A stretch of 64,000 bases of DNA from Pomphorhynchus laevis (GCA_012934845.2 WNNJ02003418.1:1-64000), one strand, 5' to 3'. Numbered from the stretch's first letter, positions 44,201-54,430 are shown. Notes: generated by a model from the sequence alone, not told the origin. A program made the numbers and translations.

Positions 44201-47200
44201 TTCAAGTGGTATTTTTATAGCATTAAATCTTTCTTCAACATTTAGACGTTGAGCTTCTATACTTTCGCTGCGTTCTGGCTCTATTGATTTGAGTCGCTCA
44301 GCTTGTTCCTTTAATTCTTCCACTTGTTGCTGCTTAATAATAAATTCATTCTCCAGTAAAGTCTGTTTCGTTAAAGCGATATTAGTGCGAGTAAGGTCAC
44401 CTGCAACATCCGCTTCAAGAGCAGAGACATTAGCAGAATAAAGTACTTCTCGATCAATAGTATGTAAAGGCAACTCTTCAGCAGTTAGATGTTGCTCAAT
44501 ATTCGTTACAAATCTATCAACATCAGAAATGCATTGCTGGTAGAGAGTATCTCTGTTAGCGTCGAAAAGACGTTCGCCTTTAGCTTTCGTAGTTTGTTCA
44601 AGTGTTTCCCACATAATGTCCAATTCTGCAAGTTTTGCGTCTACTGCATCAACTATATTAGGCTGCTCCTCGGCTAAAACATAACCACTCTGACGTAAAT
44701 TCTGAAGTCTCTCTCTATTTGCAGCAATCTCAGCACTAAATGCTTGATGTCTTAGGTATTTTGAATGTATGTTTCTAGTTTCACGATAGGTATCGTCTTG
44801 AGCCTGAGCCGTCTTCGCATCTAGCCATTCTTTCAAATCATCACAATCCTGTACAAATTGATAGAACTTAATGTTTTCTTTAAGCTGTTCACCAATATTC
44901 GAAGCATTAGCCTTGTTAGTTGAAAATCTGTCAACAATACCCTTTGCCTTATCAATTATACGATCAGCCGCGTAATGACTTTCATGAACAAGTCTTTGAG
45001 CAAACTGCCAAAGCTGTTGAATCTTTTCTTCACTAGCATTTAAACTAGTCGTAAAATCATCATGTTTTTTCATCATCTGCTCAGCTTCATCTAAGCTTTT
45101 TGGAGCTAAAGGGCACTGCAAATAATATTCCTGATTTTTTAGCAATAATTCAGCTTGAACTGCATCGCGTTCATACATTTGTAAATGCATAGCTTCACTT
45201 AACATGTTCTGTTTTTGATGCCACATCTGATCTAATTCGTTCCATCCATCATCAAGAGCATTGAGACGCTCTCTTAAAAATACATACTGCGGATCACTAC
45301 TATCAGCATCACGAATAACTCTTTGACCATAATCACGCATTTGGGCGTAGTCCGGCGAATATCTGTCAATCTCTTCTTTAATAGACTGATGTCGATTTAA
45401 TATCTGTTCAGCACTCTGTAATGAATCAGGAATGTCTTCACTTGCAACTAGTGTTTGTGTACGAGTCAACCATTGGCTAAAGTGATCTAGATCCCGTAAG
45501 AACCGTTGAAGCACAGCTGCTTCGCCCATTGATTCTTCTCGACGTTTTAATGTGTCTTTTAATTCGTACCAAACAGCGTTTATTTGATTAATCTTTTTAT
45601 GTACTGCAATAGCCTCAAGTGGATGACTTTGCTCCAATCGTTCAGCTTCCATATCTAATTGATCAAGCTTTGCTTGAATGGCATTCAAATCACGCTCAAG
45701 ACCAGATAGTCTTCTTTGCATTATAATGACACCAGATAGATCACGGCCAAGATCCTCAGTTGACTGAACTATTTTTACTTTGTCTTGGATCCAACTAATA
45801 GTCTCATCGCATTCGATATGGAAAGTTTGCACTCCGAATGTTGACTGTAGCTCATCACGCTTGCTATCGACAAGCTTTCGCAGATCTGCCCATTTTTGAT
45901 TTAAATTATTCAGTCGATCGAGTATATGTTGACTACCCGGATGATCATCGGACACTAGCTGCCTTGCTAAATTATTAACTACAGCTACCTTTGATGCGCT
46001 CGCATATAATTCTCGCTCAAATCCATCAAATCTATGTTTCATTACTTCTAGTTCTTCAATATCACTGGCCGCAGCGGGGTCAAGTGAATAAAGAAAACGT
46101 TGCTTCTCCGTGATCCATGCTTCAACGTTGTCAACGTCATGAAATAGACGAAATAAGTGTATAGCTTCTTCGAGCTTACGCTGTCTCAAACTACTAATAC
46201 TTAAGAGTTCATTAAACCTGCGCTGTAAACTGGTTACTCTTTGCTCAACCTCTGTTCTGTTCTTGTCATCATCCGTAATTATTTGTTCGGCTTCCATGTA
46301 CAACTGATCAATTTGTTCTCTATGAGCATATAGCATGTTTTGAACTTCACCGTGTTTTCTAAGAAGATTCTGAGCGGTATGCTCGTCACGGCCGACATCA
46401 TCGGAAGATACAAGGCGAAGCATTTCAAGCATCCATGCATTAGATTCATCCGTTTTGGCTTGTAGCAAATGTAGATTTTGTGCTTTACGAAGGGCATTGC
46501 TGCGTTCCTCTGACGCAAGATACAGTTCTTCCCATTTTTCACGAACGTTATTAAATTCCGTCTTAATGCTTTCTTGGTAGATTTCATTGTTATGCATTAG
46601 ATTACATCGCTTTTCAATTTCGTCAATTTTCGGTTGTTTAGTTATAATTTCGGATTTGATTGCTTCGTAACGATTGCTTAACGCTTGTGATCCTAACCAA
46701 TCAGCCTGCAAAAGATCGTCATCGTCACGAAGTTCTTTAATCTTAGTCTTTATCCATTCATTTTCATTTATAATATCTTCCAGTAAATGTCTTGCAGCTA
46801 AACCTTTGTTTAGACGACCGTCGCGACGTAAGGATGTTTCAACCAAACACTGATATCGGAGCTTTAATAAATCAATTCGGCCGCGCATGTGTTTTATATG
46901 TTCTTCTTGTTGCTCTTGATTTTGAGAAACAGTAATAAGATTTTTGTCCCAACTGATATGCTGTTTTGTTTGTTGTGAATCTGTATTACCTTTTAATAAT
47001 GTAAAATCTTCGTCTGTATAGAAAGGATTAGCTTCATCCAGAACACGTTCAACTCTTTCACCAACTACTGCAATGTCTGCTTTCAACAAATCATGACACT
47101 GGAGTAGGTCATCTACTTGTACCAGATTTTTGCATATGTCTTCACGGTTAACAGCAAACATAATTTCATCAATCCAATTTAAAAGAAAGTCAATTTCTGC

Positions 47201-48793
47201 CAAAATTTTTTGTGAATTATATGCAACTTCTAATCTACACCGCCTTGAATGAACAAGTTCAAGTAGGTATTGCCATAAAAATAAAATAGATTCTTTTCTA
47301 GCAATAATATTTGCAGATCCGTGGTAATTTTCTGTCTTTAATTCATCAGCAAGTGAACTCAAATTTTGAAGACGCTCTTCAAATGCACCAATGTCTGTCT
47401 GAATTGCTTCTTGCTTCTTGAATGCAGCTTCAACACTGCTTAAATCTCTTCCAAATTTATCACATGCGACTAATCGTTGGGAGTCATTTAGCCACTTTTC
47501 TCTCATTGCTGCTTTTTTACCGAATTTTTCTGCCAGCTGTTCGAGTCGTTGTTGTCGAAGTACTTCCTCGTTTAAACAAATTTCAAGGTCATGTTCGTTA
47601 CTTTCAAGCTTAAACCATGCTTGCTCAAGATCATTAGTATTTAATCCGTTCTTGGGTGTATATGTTAATTGATTATTCATTCGTAAACGGCACTGTAGTA
47701 AATATAGCTGTACTTCTAACTTTCCCTTTTCATTCAACCACTTGGGTTTTTCCTTAATACGGTAATTGTTAAACGCAAACAAGCGTTGTTGGACTTCCAG
47801 TAAATTATTCGGGAAGTCTCGGTTGCTTAGTTTTGTAATTGTTTCTTGAATCCACTTCATTAGAGAAGATGCGTTCATCTCATAATCAAATGCCATACGT
47901 TCATTTTCAGATGCAAGTCCCACAACCTTAGCAATTCTTCTGCCTTGTACTGTATCAGCTCGAGCTTTTGAAAAGTAGTGATACAAAGTGACTACATACG
48001 TAATGATTGATTTTTCATCTGGAAATTCAACGGCAACGTCTTCAGTATCTAATAATCGGTAAATTCCAAGTTTCTTTTCGGCAACATCGAATGCATTCTG
48101 TAAGTTAAATTCGATTTGTTCCTTTTGCAAATTTCGATAGTTTATCAGATCTGGTCTATGCTTGTGTATGAGAGCATTAAAAGCTAAACCGTCACGCCAA
48201 CTTGTCGTGAAATTTTTAACATTTACGTTGTTGTAATCAGCGGTTTTAATTTGGCACCAAAGAAGTAAAGCATCTTTCGCAGATCTCGTTTCACTGCTTT
48301 CAATTTCTTCAATAGTAATATCCTGAATTTGAAAACGTAATATAATGGTCCAAACAAGTCCTAGTGTTAAGCTGGGATTACCATCAACAATATCATGAGC
48401 ACCAATATTTTCTAAATGTACATGCTGTTCACTAAGAAACAGCAATGCCTTGTCTACATTTTCAAGTGAATGGATTCTCATTTTTCCACGTGTCGGACGT
48501 TGAAGCTTTTCGCCAGATAAAATATTCAATAAACGAATAAGCTGACGACCATCTCTGAGGTCAATGTACAAATCTGAAATCCGTGCACCAGCTCTATTTA
48601 AATGGGAATTAATCCACTTTGTAAATGTCTTCTTCTGAACATGTTCTCTTTCACCAGCAAGCACACGAATACGGGTTCGTTCAAACATAAGAGCTTGCGA
48701 TGACTCAACATTGTCATCTAGCGATATTCCGTTTAGATTTGACGAAGTCCATTGTTCCCCATCATACGATAAGTTCGGCAAAACTTCCGCCAT
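41270..48793 (-). CDS. beta-spectrin (spectrin beta chain)
   Basis: 2507 codons without an intron. Residues about 46-150 are CH1 (KTFTKWINSHL, DLRDGRQLIRLLNILSGE) and about 170-275 CH2 (SWRDGLAFNALIHKHRPDLI, FPDEKSIITYVVTLYHYFSK), the actin-binding pair. From about 300 to 2080 follow spectrin repeats with the usual W-rich helices, such as MHKFLVDVEEAESWISEHE. Residues 2268-2385 are a PH domain (REGYLVKKHIWEN, RSWERYFFILY), then a Ser-rich stretch and a basic tail (KEKKSSFFSIRKKK). Length fits a conventional or slightly long beta chain. The protein pairs with alpha-spectrin under the plasma membrane, binding actin, ankyrin and phosphoinositides. The start is chosen because a splice-acceptor-like site stands directly before this ATG and the CH1 spacing is normal. 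An uninterrupted frame of this size is unusual for animals. Confidence 0.97.
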   Translation of the reverse strand: MAEVLPNLSYDGEQWTSSNLNGISLDDNVESSQALMFERTRIRVLAGEREHVQKKTFTKWINSHLNRAGARISDLYIDLRDGRQLIRLLNILSGEKLQRPTRGKMRIHSLENVDKALLFLSEQHVHLENIGAHDIVDGNPSLTLGLVWTIILRFQIQDITIEEIESSETRSAKDALLLWCQIKTADYNNVNVKNFTTSWRDGLAFNALIHKHRPDLINYRNLQKEQIEFNLQNAFDVAEKKLGIYRLLDTEDVAVEFPDEKSIITYVVTLYHYFSKARADTVQGRRIAKVVGLASENERMAFDYEMNASSLMKWIQETITKLSNRDFPNNLLEVQQRLFAFNNYRIKEKPKWLNEKGKLEVQLYLLQCRLRMNNQLTYTPKNGLNTNDLEQAWFKLESNEHDLEICLNEEVLRQQRLEQLAEKFGKKAAMREKWLNDSQRLVACDKFGRDLSSVEAAFKKQEAIQTDIGAFEERLQNLSSLADELKTENYHGSANIIARKESILFLWQYLLELVHSRRCRLEVAYNSQKILAEIDFLLNWIDEIMFAVNREDICKNLVQVDDLLQCHDLLKADIAVVGERVERVLDEANPFYTDEDFTLLKGNTDSQQTKQHISWDKNLITVSQNQEQQEEHIKHMRGRIDLLKLRYQCLVETSLRRDGRLNKGLAARHLLEDIINENEWIKTKIKELRDDDDLLQADWLGSQALSNRYEAIKSEIITKQPKIDEIEKRCNLMHNNEIYQESIKTEFNNVREKWEELYLASEERSNALRKAQNLHLLQAKTDESNAWMLEMLRLVSSDDVGRDEHTAQNLLRKHGEVQNMLYAHREQIDQLYMEAEQIITDDDKNRTEVEQRVTSLQRRFNELLSISSLRQRKLEEAIHLFRLFHDVDNVEAWITEKQRFLYSLDPAAASDIEELEVMKHRFDGFERELYASASKVAVVNNLARQLVSDDHPGSQHILDRLNNLNQKWADLRKLVDSKRDELQSTFGVQTFHIECDETISWIQDKVKIVQSTEDLGRDLSGVIIMQRRLSGLERDLNAIQAKLDQLDMEAERLEQSHPLEAIAVHKKINQINAVWYELKDTLKRREESMGEAAVLQRFLRDLDHFSQWLTRTQTLVASEDIPDSLQSAEQILNRHQSIKEEIDRYSPDYAQMRDYGQRVIRDADSSDPQYVFLRERLNALDDGWNELDQMWHQKQNMLSEAMHLQMYERDAVQAELLLKNQEYYLQCPLAPKSLDEAEQMMKKHDDFTTSLNASEEKIQQLWQFAQRLVHESHYAADRIIDKAKGIVDRFSTNKANASNIGEQLKENIKFYQFVQDCDDLKEWLDAKTAQAQDDTYRETRNIHSKYLRHQAFSAEIAANRERLQNLRQSGYVLAEEQPNIVDAVDAKLAELDIMWETLEQTTKAKGERLFDANRDTLYQQCISDVDRFVTNIEQHLTAEELPLHTIDREVLYSANVSALEADVAGDLTRTNIALTKQTLLENEFIIKQQQVEELKEQAERLKSIEPERSESIEAQRLNVEERFNAIKIPLEAKKLKLAQQKRVHQLLRDIDDEKMWIEDQLLKPLETADSLLVVRRLERKNEALKMEINNRLKSIDLLKEEAYQLSIELPNRTEDFKQKLDELDKWWEQLIIEIDNRADALSRSMNLHKFLVDVEEAESWISEHELQAMIYEVGRDETATRAFIRKHKQVEADVNHFADHIESMKRRLLQKDDDFYLSDDSRAQCAINRLSQLYESLLDLCKDRSYLLDSALQLHLVRREVDDLRQWISEREAICNSNELGIDFEHVTLLRQRFNNFADDTTSRGAERVAYVNRLCNDLILADHDQKDLVAQWQNRVAVECWQDLIEMLQTRAAVLDYSWQLQKYFYECKEALSLISERQNSLSDQLGRDAKTVFALQRKHAIFEQDLISVKALVTSISEQCCHLSDLYAGDRAKEIIQCHDNVKTAWTNLNIILQKRNVELFNCADMHRFFNLARDLTIWMEGILRQMKNSGLPVARDVSGVDLLINNHQGLKAEIGARDENVTICINMGKDLLVKKHPRSMDIKDRCIQLCLLRDRQTNEWEDRWEHLQLELEVYQFARDAAVAEAWLISQESYLQIDELGDNLDQVENLIRKHEALEKSIVAQEDRFNALKQLTNLEKREQLPPRPAHIDRRSEYEYEFRTWDEVEMHSSSFTSKGKSQYHYDSAADGINGRNNDYDNDDYGKHLAVSLDTGGRSDGADSGKKTSDISSSGNVEAHPAISALSGAMLDAGIASHLVFSGVSTEIPKRHSVTVIREGYLVKKHIWENFNQKASNRSWERYFFILYKTNIDGCILEMYKDHKHSTRKKKQVEELWTLDDCQIEPAADYHKRSNVFRLTMNNGASYMFMARDFNDMHDWIEVIRSNCGCISSIVDEPSFKTLSTDAHTIPGSKPDEIHPTDDGKRIVAATSDSNISQDQPQNTRSRSLPLSAGIQQQQHQEEVTNQKAGDLGAARQRFRSRDPSSNSRKEKKSSFFSIRKKKVDPDS

Positions 48794-48815
48794 CTGTAAG
48801 TGTAAAAAATTAAAG
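48794..48815 (-). promoter_or_regulatory. splice-acceptor-like site next to spectrin ATG
   Basis: Reading the minus strand, a pyrimidine-rich AATTTTTTACACTTACAG ends exactly at the A of ATGGCGGAAG. This is a good 3' splice site. It suggests either an intron in the 5' UTR or addition of a spliced leader; neither a donor nor the leader can be identified from the sequence alone. Confidence 0.5.
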
Positions 48816-49150
48816 TGAAATCAAATGTTAATTTGTAAAACGATAATAAAGAATATAAATAAGCTTCATTCAAATATTTCAGATGTGAACAGTTAAAAAA
48901 CGTAAAATAATTGTCTACAATTTTACTGATCTTTTTATAAAAATAAACACCTGTATGTGCAGTTTTTCAATGAGCGCAAAGCAGGAACAAACCCGCGAAT
49001 AATAGAATTTAGATTTCTTCAATTTTAAATAGAGTTTAACAAATTTAAAGCACATTGTATGATTTCAAATCAATAATTTGTAGAACAAAATTTGCCTAAT
49101 ACATTTAGAGTAGTAATATAGAATGACTCGAAATCAAATGATTAATAGTT
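48816..49150 (-). promoter_or_regulatory. 5' flank of beta-spectrin, probable promoter/outron
   Basis: Non-coding sequence that exists in two to three further copies (13640-13990, 12030-12255, 53935-54157). Collinear conserved words include TTTTGTTCTACAAATTATTG and GCTCATTGAAAAACT. Its position next to the gene and re-use elsewhere suggest it travels with spectrin copies. No TATA box or initiator was singled out. Confidence 0.5.
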
Positions 49151-50109
49151 GAACAAGCTAATTCATAATTAAGTTGCTTAGGTTATCAATCTATTCTTTG
49201 ATTATAGTGGTCTGATGATCAAATAAAAAGTGCAAGCGCGAATACCGTCGCACATAATAAAATTTCTTTTTATTGTATTCAAGATGAATACAAGCTCTTT
49301 CTCTTTCTTAATGAAACAAGAAATGTATAAGAATTATATAATCTTTTTAATCAATACGAGAATATTACTGTTGTAGACAGTAATATAGCAATAAAGTTTT
49401 CCTATGTATACACAAAATAGTCAAATCGATTAGCAGAAAATGACGAATGCTAGCAGAATTTATCTCTTATTTTTGCTACAAAAAATAAACCGTAAAAACA
49501 CGGTTTGTAGAGAAATATCAAATTGACAATATTGGCGAAGAGATTCGTCAGATCAATATACATGCCCGGTGTAATGCCAAGACGATAAATAACAAGAAAT
49601 ATTGCAAACCTAACATTTTTGAGATATGAAATGCAAAAACACCACATTTTTGAAAATTGTAAATGTTTAACATATTGGCATTCTGTAAGACTTGGCTGAG
49701 CTGGAATGACATTTTACAAACATGCCAAGAATGGCTCATTGTATAGTTTTGATAAATGCTATTTTATAATGTTATTTAGTGAAACCATTAACTAAATTAT
49801 TTTACTAATTTATCTATTTAATCAGTCTGTGAAATTATAGCTTATTGAACAGATGACTTATTTTCGATGTTAAGCTTTAAAAAATAGACTGCATTACGAT
49901 GTCGCATATTAACAAGACGTTCTCGATGTTTATAAATGACTTTCAAATTAGGCATTAAGGGATATTTGCTTTTAGACTACGTGATTTAGAAATTTATAAA
50001 GTATGAAAATCTGCCCAGAGCGTATTTTAAATTATCTGGAAGTAAATAGAAGTTCAACTGAATAACAAATTATCACAATTTAAAATTAAACAATTCAGAA
50101 CTGAATTGT
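49151..50109. other. upstream region of spectrin, no gene seen
   Basis: AT-rich; short frames on both strands have no recognisable content. It could include distal promoter or a 5' non-coding exon of spectrin. Confidence 0.4.
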
Positions 50110-50330
50110 TTAATTTAAGTATATTAAATTATTTATAAACTAAACACAATGATAAATAAAAATAAAATAATTATATAAATAATTATAAATAATTTAATAA
50201 CTTAATTTATAACTTATATAAAGTTAAAATAAACGATTGAAATTTTTAAAAAAGTCATTTTTATGAATTAATTAATAATTAACAGACGTTGTATCACAAT
50301 AAGGATTAGAGGTCATCAGGAAGAACTGTT
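50110..50330 (-). mobile_element. solo PLE terminus 1, left of an orphan frame
   Basis: Starts TATATTAAATTATTTATAAACTAAAC and runs to CATCAGGAAGAACTG with AACAGACGTTGTATC inside, as in the family's 3' terminal region. No RT attached. Confidence 0.7.
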
Positions 50331-50495
50331 GTTTGTTCTTCTCAAAATATTATATTACCAAATGTTTTATGAACTTTTAATCAACTTGTCTAATTATAAA
50401 TTAATTTGCTTTAATAAATATATGTATTTATCAGAACGTAAGTTAAAACGTAATTGTATTAAGGATTCAAAATCTATTATAATAAATTTGTTAAC

Positions 50496-50903
50496 TTGTG
50501 TCATACTCGCGTTACCGATACGCAGAATTTAAGAGAAAATGAAGCCCGAAGATTATATTATAGCCTTGCTCGCTCATTCAATGTAAATACACAAACAAAG
50601 GTTATTAATGCTAATTTCAACTGTGATTCGGATACTGAAAATGTAGATAACTTTGGAATTGAGCCACTAAATTGTATGAACGATGGTAAAAATTGCTCAA
50701 ATAACTTGAATTCCGAAAGCGATCTAGTTGCATCACAGCCATTAAAATCACAACCTTCACAAGTATCGATAACTGACCAACAATCGATATTGGCACAGGA
50801 TGTCACTATAACATCTGAAATTAATATTTGCAAGGCAACCGAGCAAAATAGAGGTGTTCTTGTATCAACTACTAATGATGAAACGATTGATTACGTATAT
50901 TAA
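50496..50903 (+). CDS. orphan 135-codon frame between two PLE termini, unknown
   Basis: Opens at a TTG (no in-frame ATG near the left end) and ends where the right-hand PLE terminus begins, its last codons (DYVY) already being PLE bases. The protein is polar and acidic: Asn, Ser, Thr, Gln and Asp rich, with RRLYYSLARSFNV near the start and QPLKSQPSQVSITDQQ in the middle, so probably disordered. No family recognised. GC content is markedly higher than the flanks. It reads like a piece of a host exon carried between element ends. Not clearly expressed. Confidence 0.35.
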   Translation: MCHTRVTDTQNLRENEARRLYYSLARSFNVNTQTKVINANFNCDSDTENVDNFGIEPLNCMNDGKNCSNNLNSESDLVASQPLKSQPSQVSITDQQSILAQDVTITSEINICKATEQNRGVLVSTTNDETIDYVY

Positions 50904-51180
50904 ATTATTTATAAACTAAACATGATTATAAATAAAATAATTAAATAATGATAAATAATTATAAATAATTTAATAATTTTATATAATTTAATAATTTTAC
51001 ATATCACTTACATAAAGTTAAAATTTAAAAAATAAATTTAAAAGAAAAGTCAATTTATTTGAATTGACTTGTAAATAACAGACGATGTATCAGAATTAGG
51101 ATTAGAGATCATCAGGAGGAACTGCTTTGTAATCAGGTTTTGGCCAGTATTACTCGATCAACGTAGCATTGTTCTATTCC
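50885..51180 (-). mobile_element. solo PLE terminus 2, right of the orphan frame
   Basis: Repeats the left terminus in the same orientation, starting ATTAAATTATTTATAAACTAAAC at about 50899 and ending near CATCAGGAGGAACTGC and the GGTTTTGG variant of the next block. Confidence 0.7.
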
Positions 51181-51239
51181 ATGATAATTACGATTTTACC
51201 AGATGAAATTTGATTATCCAGTTTATCATTTTCGAATAC

Positions 51240-51900
51240 AACGCATATTGTTTATTATATAAATATAATAAAAATGTAATAATATTATATTTATAAATAT
51301 ATATCAGTATACTATAATATTATAATAATGTTATAATAATATAATATATATAATATTTATAAATAATATTTATATTATAATATAAATATAAGATAACTCT
51401 AATATAGTACGAATAGTTAATTACTATAGTATAATAGTTAAAAATATAACTATTATTTATTAAATAAGTATAAATAATAAATAATTATAATAAAATTTTA
51501 TATAATTTATATCAAGTTAAAATTTAAAAAAGAAATTTAAAAGAAAATACAATATTTTATGAATTGAAAAATAAATAACAGACGCTGTATCAGAATAAAT
51601 CAAATCAGCTAACTCAGTCTACATATTTAATATAATTATAAAATAAACAAAACAATAATGCTAAATCAAAATTTAATAATTAAATAATAAAATTAATAAT
51701 TCTTCATTAGTAAATAAATAATTGTTCATCCAATAAGGAATAGAGGTCATCAGGAGGAACTGCTATGTTATTAGGTTTTAATAAATATTTTTATACGAAG
51801 ATATTATATATATTATATTATATTTATAAATATATATCAGTATACTATAATATTATAATAATGTTGTAATAATATAATAATATAACATAATATTATTATA
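51240..51900. repeat. AT-rich direct repeats around a third PLE terminus
   Basis: ATATATCAGTATACTATAAT and following ATTATAATAATGTT occur at about 51300 and again at about 51832. Between them, 51480-51785 is another PLE terminus (CAGCTAACTCAGTCTACAT, CATCAGGAGGAACTGCTATG). This looks like a terminus inserted in, or duplicated together with, an AT-rich unit. Confidence 0.55.
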
Positions 51901-52701
51901 TTATATATTAGAAATATTATATTATATTTATATAATATATTATATTTAAATAATATAATTTAATATCACAATTTTAAATATTAAAATAACGAATAAATTT
52001 AATTTCGATTAGAATATATTAATTAGATCAGCAAACTGAGTATACCTATATTATAAAAAAATGAATCAGGAAAAAGAAATACTCCAAGCAATCTGTGTAT
52101 CGGTAACCACTGTTATTGGTATCATCACTCATACGAACAAATGTTTTACAAACGGAGGAATTGTTTGTATTTTATATTTTTTAAATCACTAAAAATTGTT
52201 TTGGTTACAAAATTATAATTGGTAAATCATTGTTTTCTTTTTTCCGAAAAAGTAATAAAATAGTAAATAGTAATTTACTATTTCTAAATAGTAATTTTCA
52301 CTTCGTTAAATCAAATAATAAAACTCAATTAATGAACAATCAATTTTCAACATGAATAGATTGATTTCAGATACTATTCTGCAGTAATCGTTAGTACGAT
52401 GCCGATGTGGATCAGGTAGGTAATGTATTCTTAGCGATGTGAGATGAGTAATGTAATAATCAACGTGAAATAATAAGCGATACTAGATATATGATTGACC
52501 CCATTATGTCAAAAAATGTTAAATACTTAGTAAAATTTAATTGATTTCCTAAATCACTTGCGAATGCTTTTGTTTTGAATTTTTACATTTAAAAGGGAGT
52601 TTAACAAAATGCATTACTGGACAAAGCTGGTATAATAAGATGAATTGTGCAGTTAATTATCAGGGTTTTGATAACATAACTACTATGCCATTAGGTTTAT
52701 G
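51901..52701. other. no recognised gene
   Basis: AT-rich; a scrap of the PLE end motif (CAGCAAACTGAGTATACC) is at about 52030-52047. 52590-52675 resembles the short repeats at 53230-53520. Confidence 0.4.
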
Positions 52702-53165
52702 TGATTTGTGTTGAACAAATTTTGTAATATTAAAATATTAAATATTAAAATGAATTAAATCAACTACGATGTTACTACAAAATCATCTGGGTTTAGCGCT
52801 TTTCTTTATCATTTTAAGTATTTTCGGATAACACAATTAATACTGAACAAACGGTCAGTTCGTTCAATTCGATACAACTGAACGAACTGAACGAACAATA
52901 TTAACAAATGGACTGAACATACAGTCCATTTTGTGATTTGTGTTTAACACATTTTGTAATATTAAAATATTAAAATGCATTAAATCAACTACGATGTTAC
53001 TACAAAATCATCTGGGTTTGACGCTTTTCTTTTTTATTTTAAGTATTTTTGGATAACACAATTAATACTGAACGAACTGACCGTTCGTTCAGTTCGATAC
53101 AACTGGACGAACGACTGAACGAACAAGCTGAACGAAGAATATTAACAAATGGACTGAACATACAC
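52702..53165. repeat. two tandem units of about 230 bp with GAACGAAC clusters
   Basis: Units 52702-52931 and 52932-53165 share TGTGATTTGTGTT, TCAACTACGATGTTACTACA, AAAATCATCTGGGTTT, GGATAACACAATTAATACTG and AATGGACTGAACATACA. Each holds a cluster of GAACGAA and TTCGTTC words in both orientations, able to fold. No coding capacity seen. Confidence 0.8.
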
Positions 53166-53525
53166 ACTGAGCTCTTCAGCTAAATTATATTAGTGGGCTT
53201 TTAAGCGCGCGGTTGGCACGCATTTGACACTTAAAAATAAATTTTATCTTTTTTAGTGAATTAATAACTATCTAAATTAACTAACAAAGTAAATTAATTA
53301 GCGAAATGCATTTTAGCAATGTTTGTAAAATAATATGAATTGAGAATTAATTATCAGATAATGAATTAATTATTAATTATTAATTTATTAAGCAGTTAAT
53401 AAATTAATTATCAAAATTAATTAACAAAGTGAATTAATAAGCAAATGCATTTTGACAATGTTTGTATAATAAGATGAATTAAGCAGTTAATGAATTAATT
53501 ATTTTTATTTAATCGTCTAAGTGGT
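53166..53525. repeat. short diverged repeats
   Basis: AAATTAATTAACAAAGT, AAATGCATTTT and CAATGTTTGTA words recur near 53275-53335 and 53405-53475, about 135 bases apart. No gene. Confidence 0.45.
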
Positions 53526-53710
53526 TTAGACATTATCATGCCATTGCAATATCTCTTGAAATCCTTCATATGCATATATGAAGGTGTACAAGAGATAAAT
53601 CTAAATCAAGCTGATGAAATCTCCGAACAGATATTAAAGTTACGGAGGTCTTTACACTTGTTGAGTTTTGTTCGAAAATTGTATGTTTATTTTGTCAAAA
53701 ATATATATTA
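53526..53710 (-). pseudogene. beta-spectrin scrap, third locus copy
   Basis: The plus strand shares CATTATC, CATTG, ATATCTCTT, CAGATATT, CTTTTACACTT-like and TTGTTCGAAAATTG words in the same order with 42960-43100 of the spectrin gene, so it derives from parent residues of about 1898-1944 and lies in minus orientation. An unrelated 40-base stretch interrupts it. The 61-codon plus-strand frame here is its antisense shadow. A copy of the spectrin 5' flank lies upstream of it (53935-54157, minus), in the same relative order as at 13640-14864. Confidence 0.65.
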
Positions 53711-53934
53711 TCTTTTGTCATAATTTTTTAATTTTTAATTTATTAATAAACGTATCATGACGTTCGTAAAGCTGTCAAAGCTAAATATATACTTTCCTTA
53801 ATAATATACAAGGTTAGATTAAATTATTAAATTCGAGGTAATTGAGATTTGACTTATATAGTTAATACATATACAAAGATTCAATGATGTTTTTTAAACT
53901 ATTGGAATACAAATAATTATTTAAAAGCTATTGA
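53711..53934. other. spacer between spectrin scraps
   Basis: AT-rich, no match recognised to the spectrin gene or its flank. Confidence 0.35.
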
Positions 53935-54157
53935 GGCAAGCCGGTTTCTTATTCATTTGTTGTTACTAATAAAACATTTTACTTTAAAGAGAATTTCATA
54001 CCTGAGAATGATGGTGTTTTGATGTCTTCCATTTAAAACAAAGTTTAAAAAATTTGCAACACATTTTGTGATATTTAAATCAATAATTTGTATAACCCAA
54101 AATCTGCGTTCATACATTCGAAATAGTAATATAGAATGGCGCGAAATCAAATTGTCA
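53935..54157 (-). repeat. spectrin 5'-flank-like sequence, copy C
   Basis: Near-identical to 12030-12255 in opposite orientation (65-codon shadow frames differ at a few residues only) and diverged from the native flank at 48955-49150. Located upstream of the spectrin scrap on the minus strand. Confidence 0.65.
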
Positions 54158-54289
54158 AGAAATAACTTTATAATTAATATAACTTTAGGAATTCACAAAA
54201 ACTTTATGAATTAAGGAAAATGCTAATATAAATCGTAATTTAATGGGACATTCTTAAAATTTAAGTCGATAAAAATTTTGAAATATTAA

Positions 54290-54430
54290 ATATTTGATAG
54301 AAAAAATAAAGATAACAAACAATTTTAAAAGCAACAATAAAATTAAGATATGTATTGAGAATTTAATAAAGAAACGGATAATTATATAATTACAACTATT
54401 GATAAAGCTAGTAATATCTTTGTATTCTTA
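54290..54430 (+). mobile_element. PLE RT-entry scrap
   Basis: Matches the stretch before and inside the RT start at 32345-32475 (AAGATAACAAACAATT, ATTGATAAAGCTAGTAATA). No frame. Confidence 0.6.

Noticed and set aside
53538-53723. 61-codon plus frame as a gene
   Set aside because: It is antisense to a spectrin-derived scrap.
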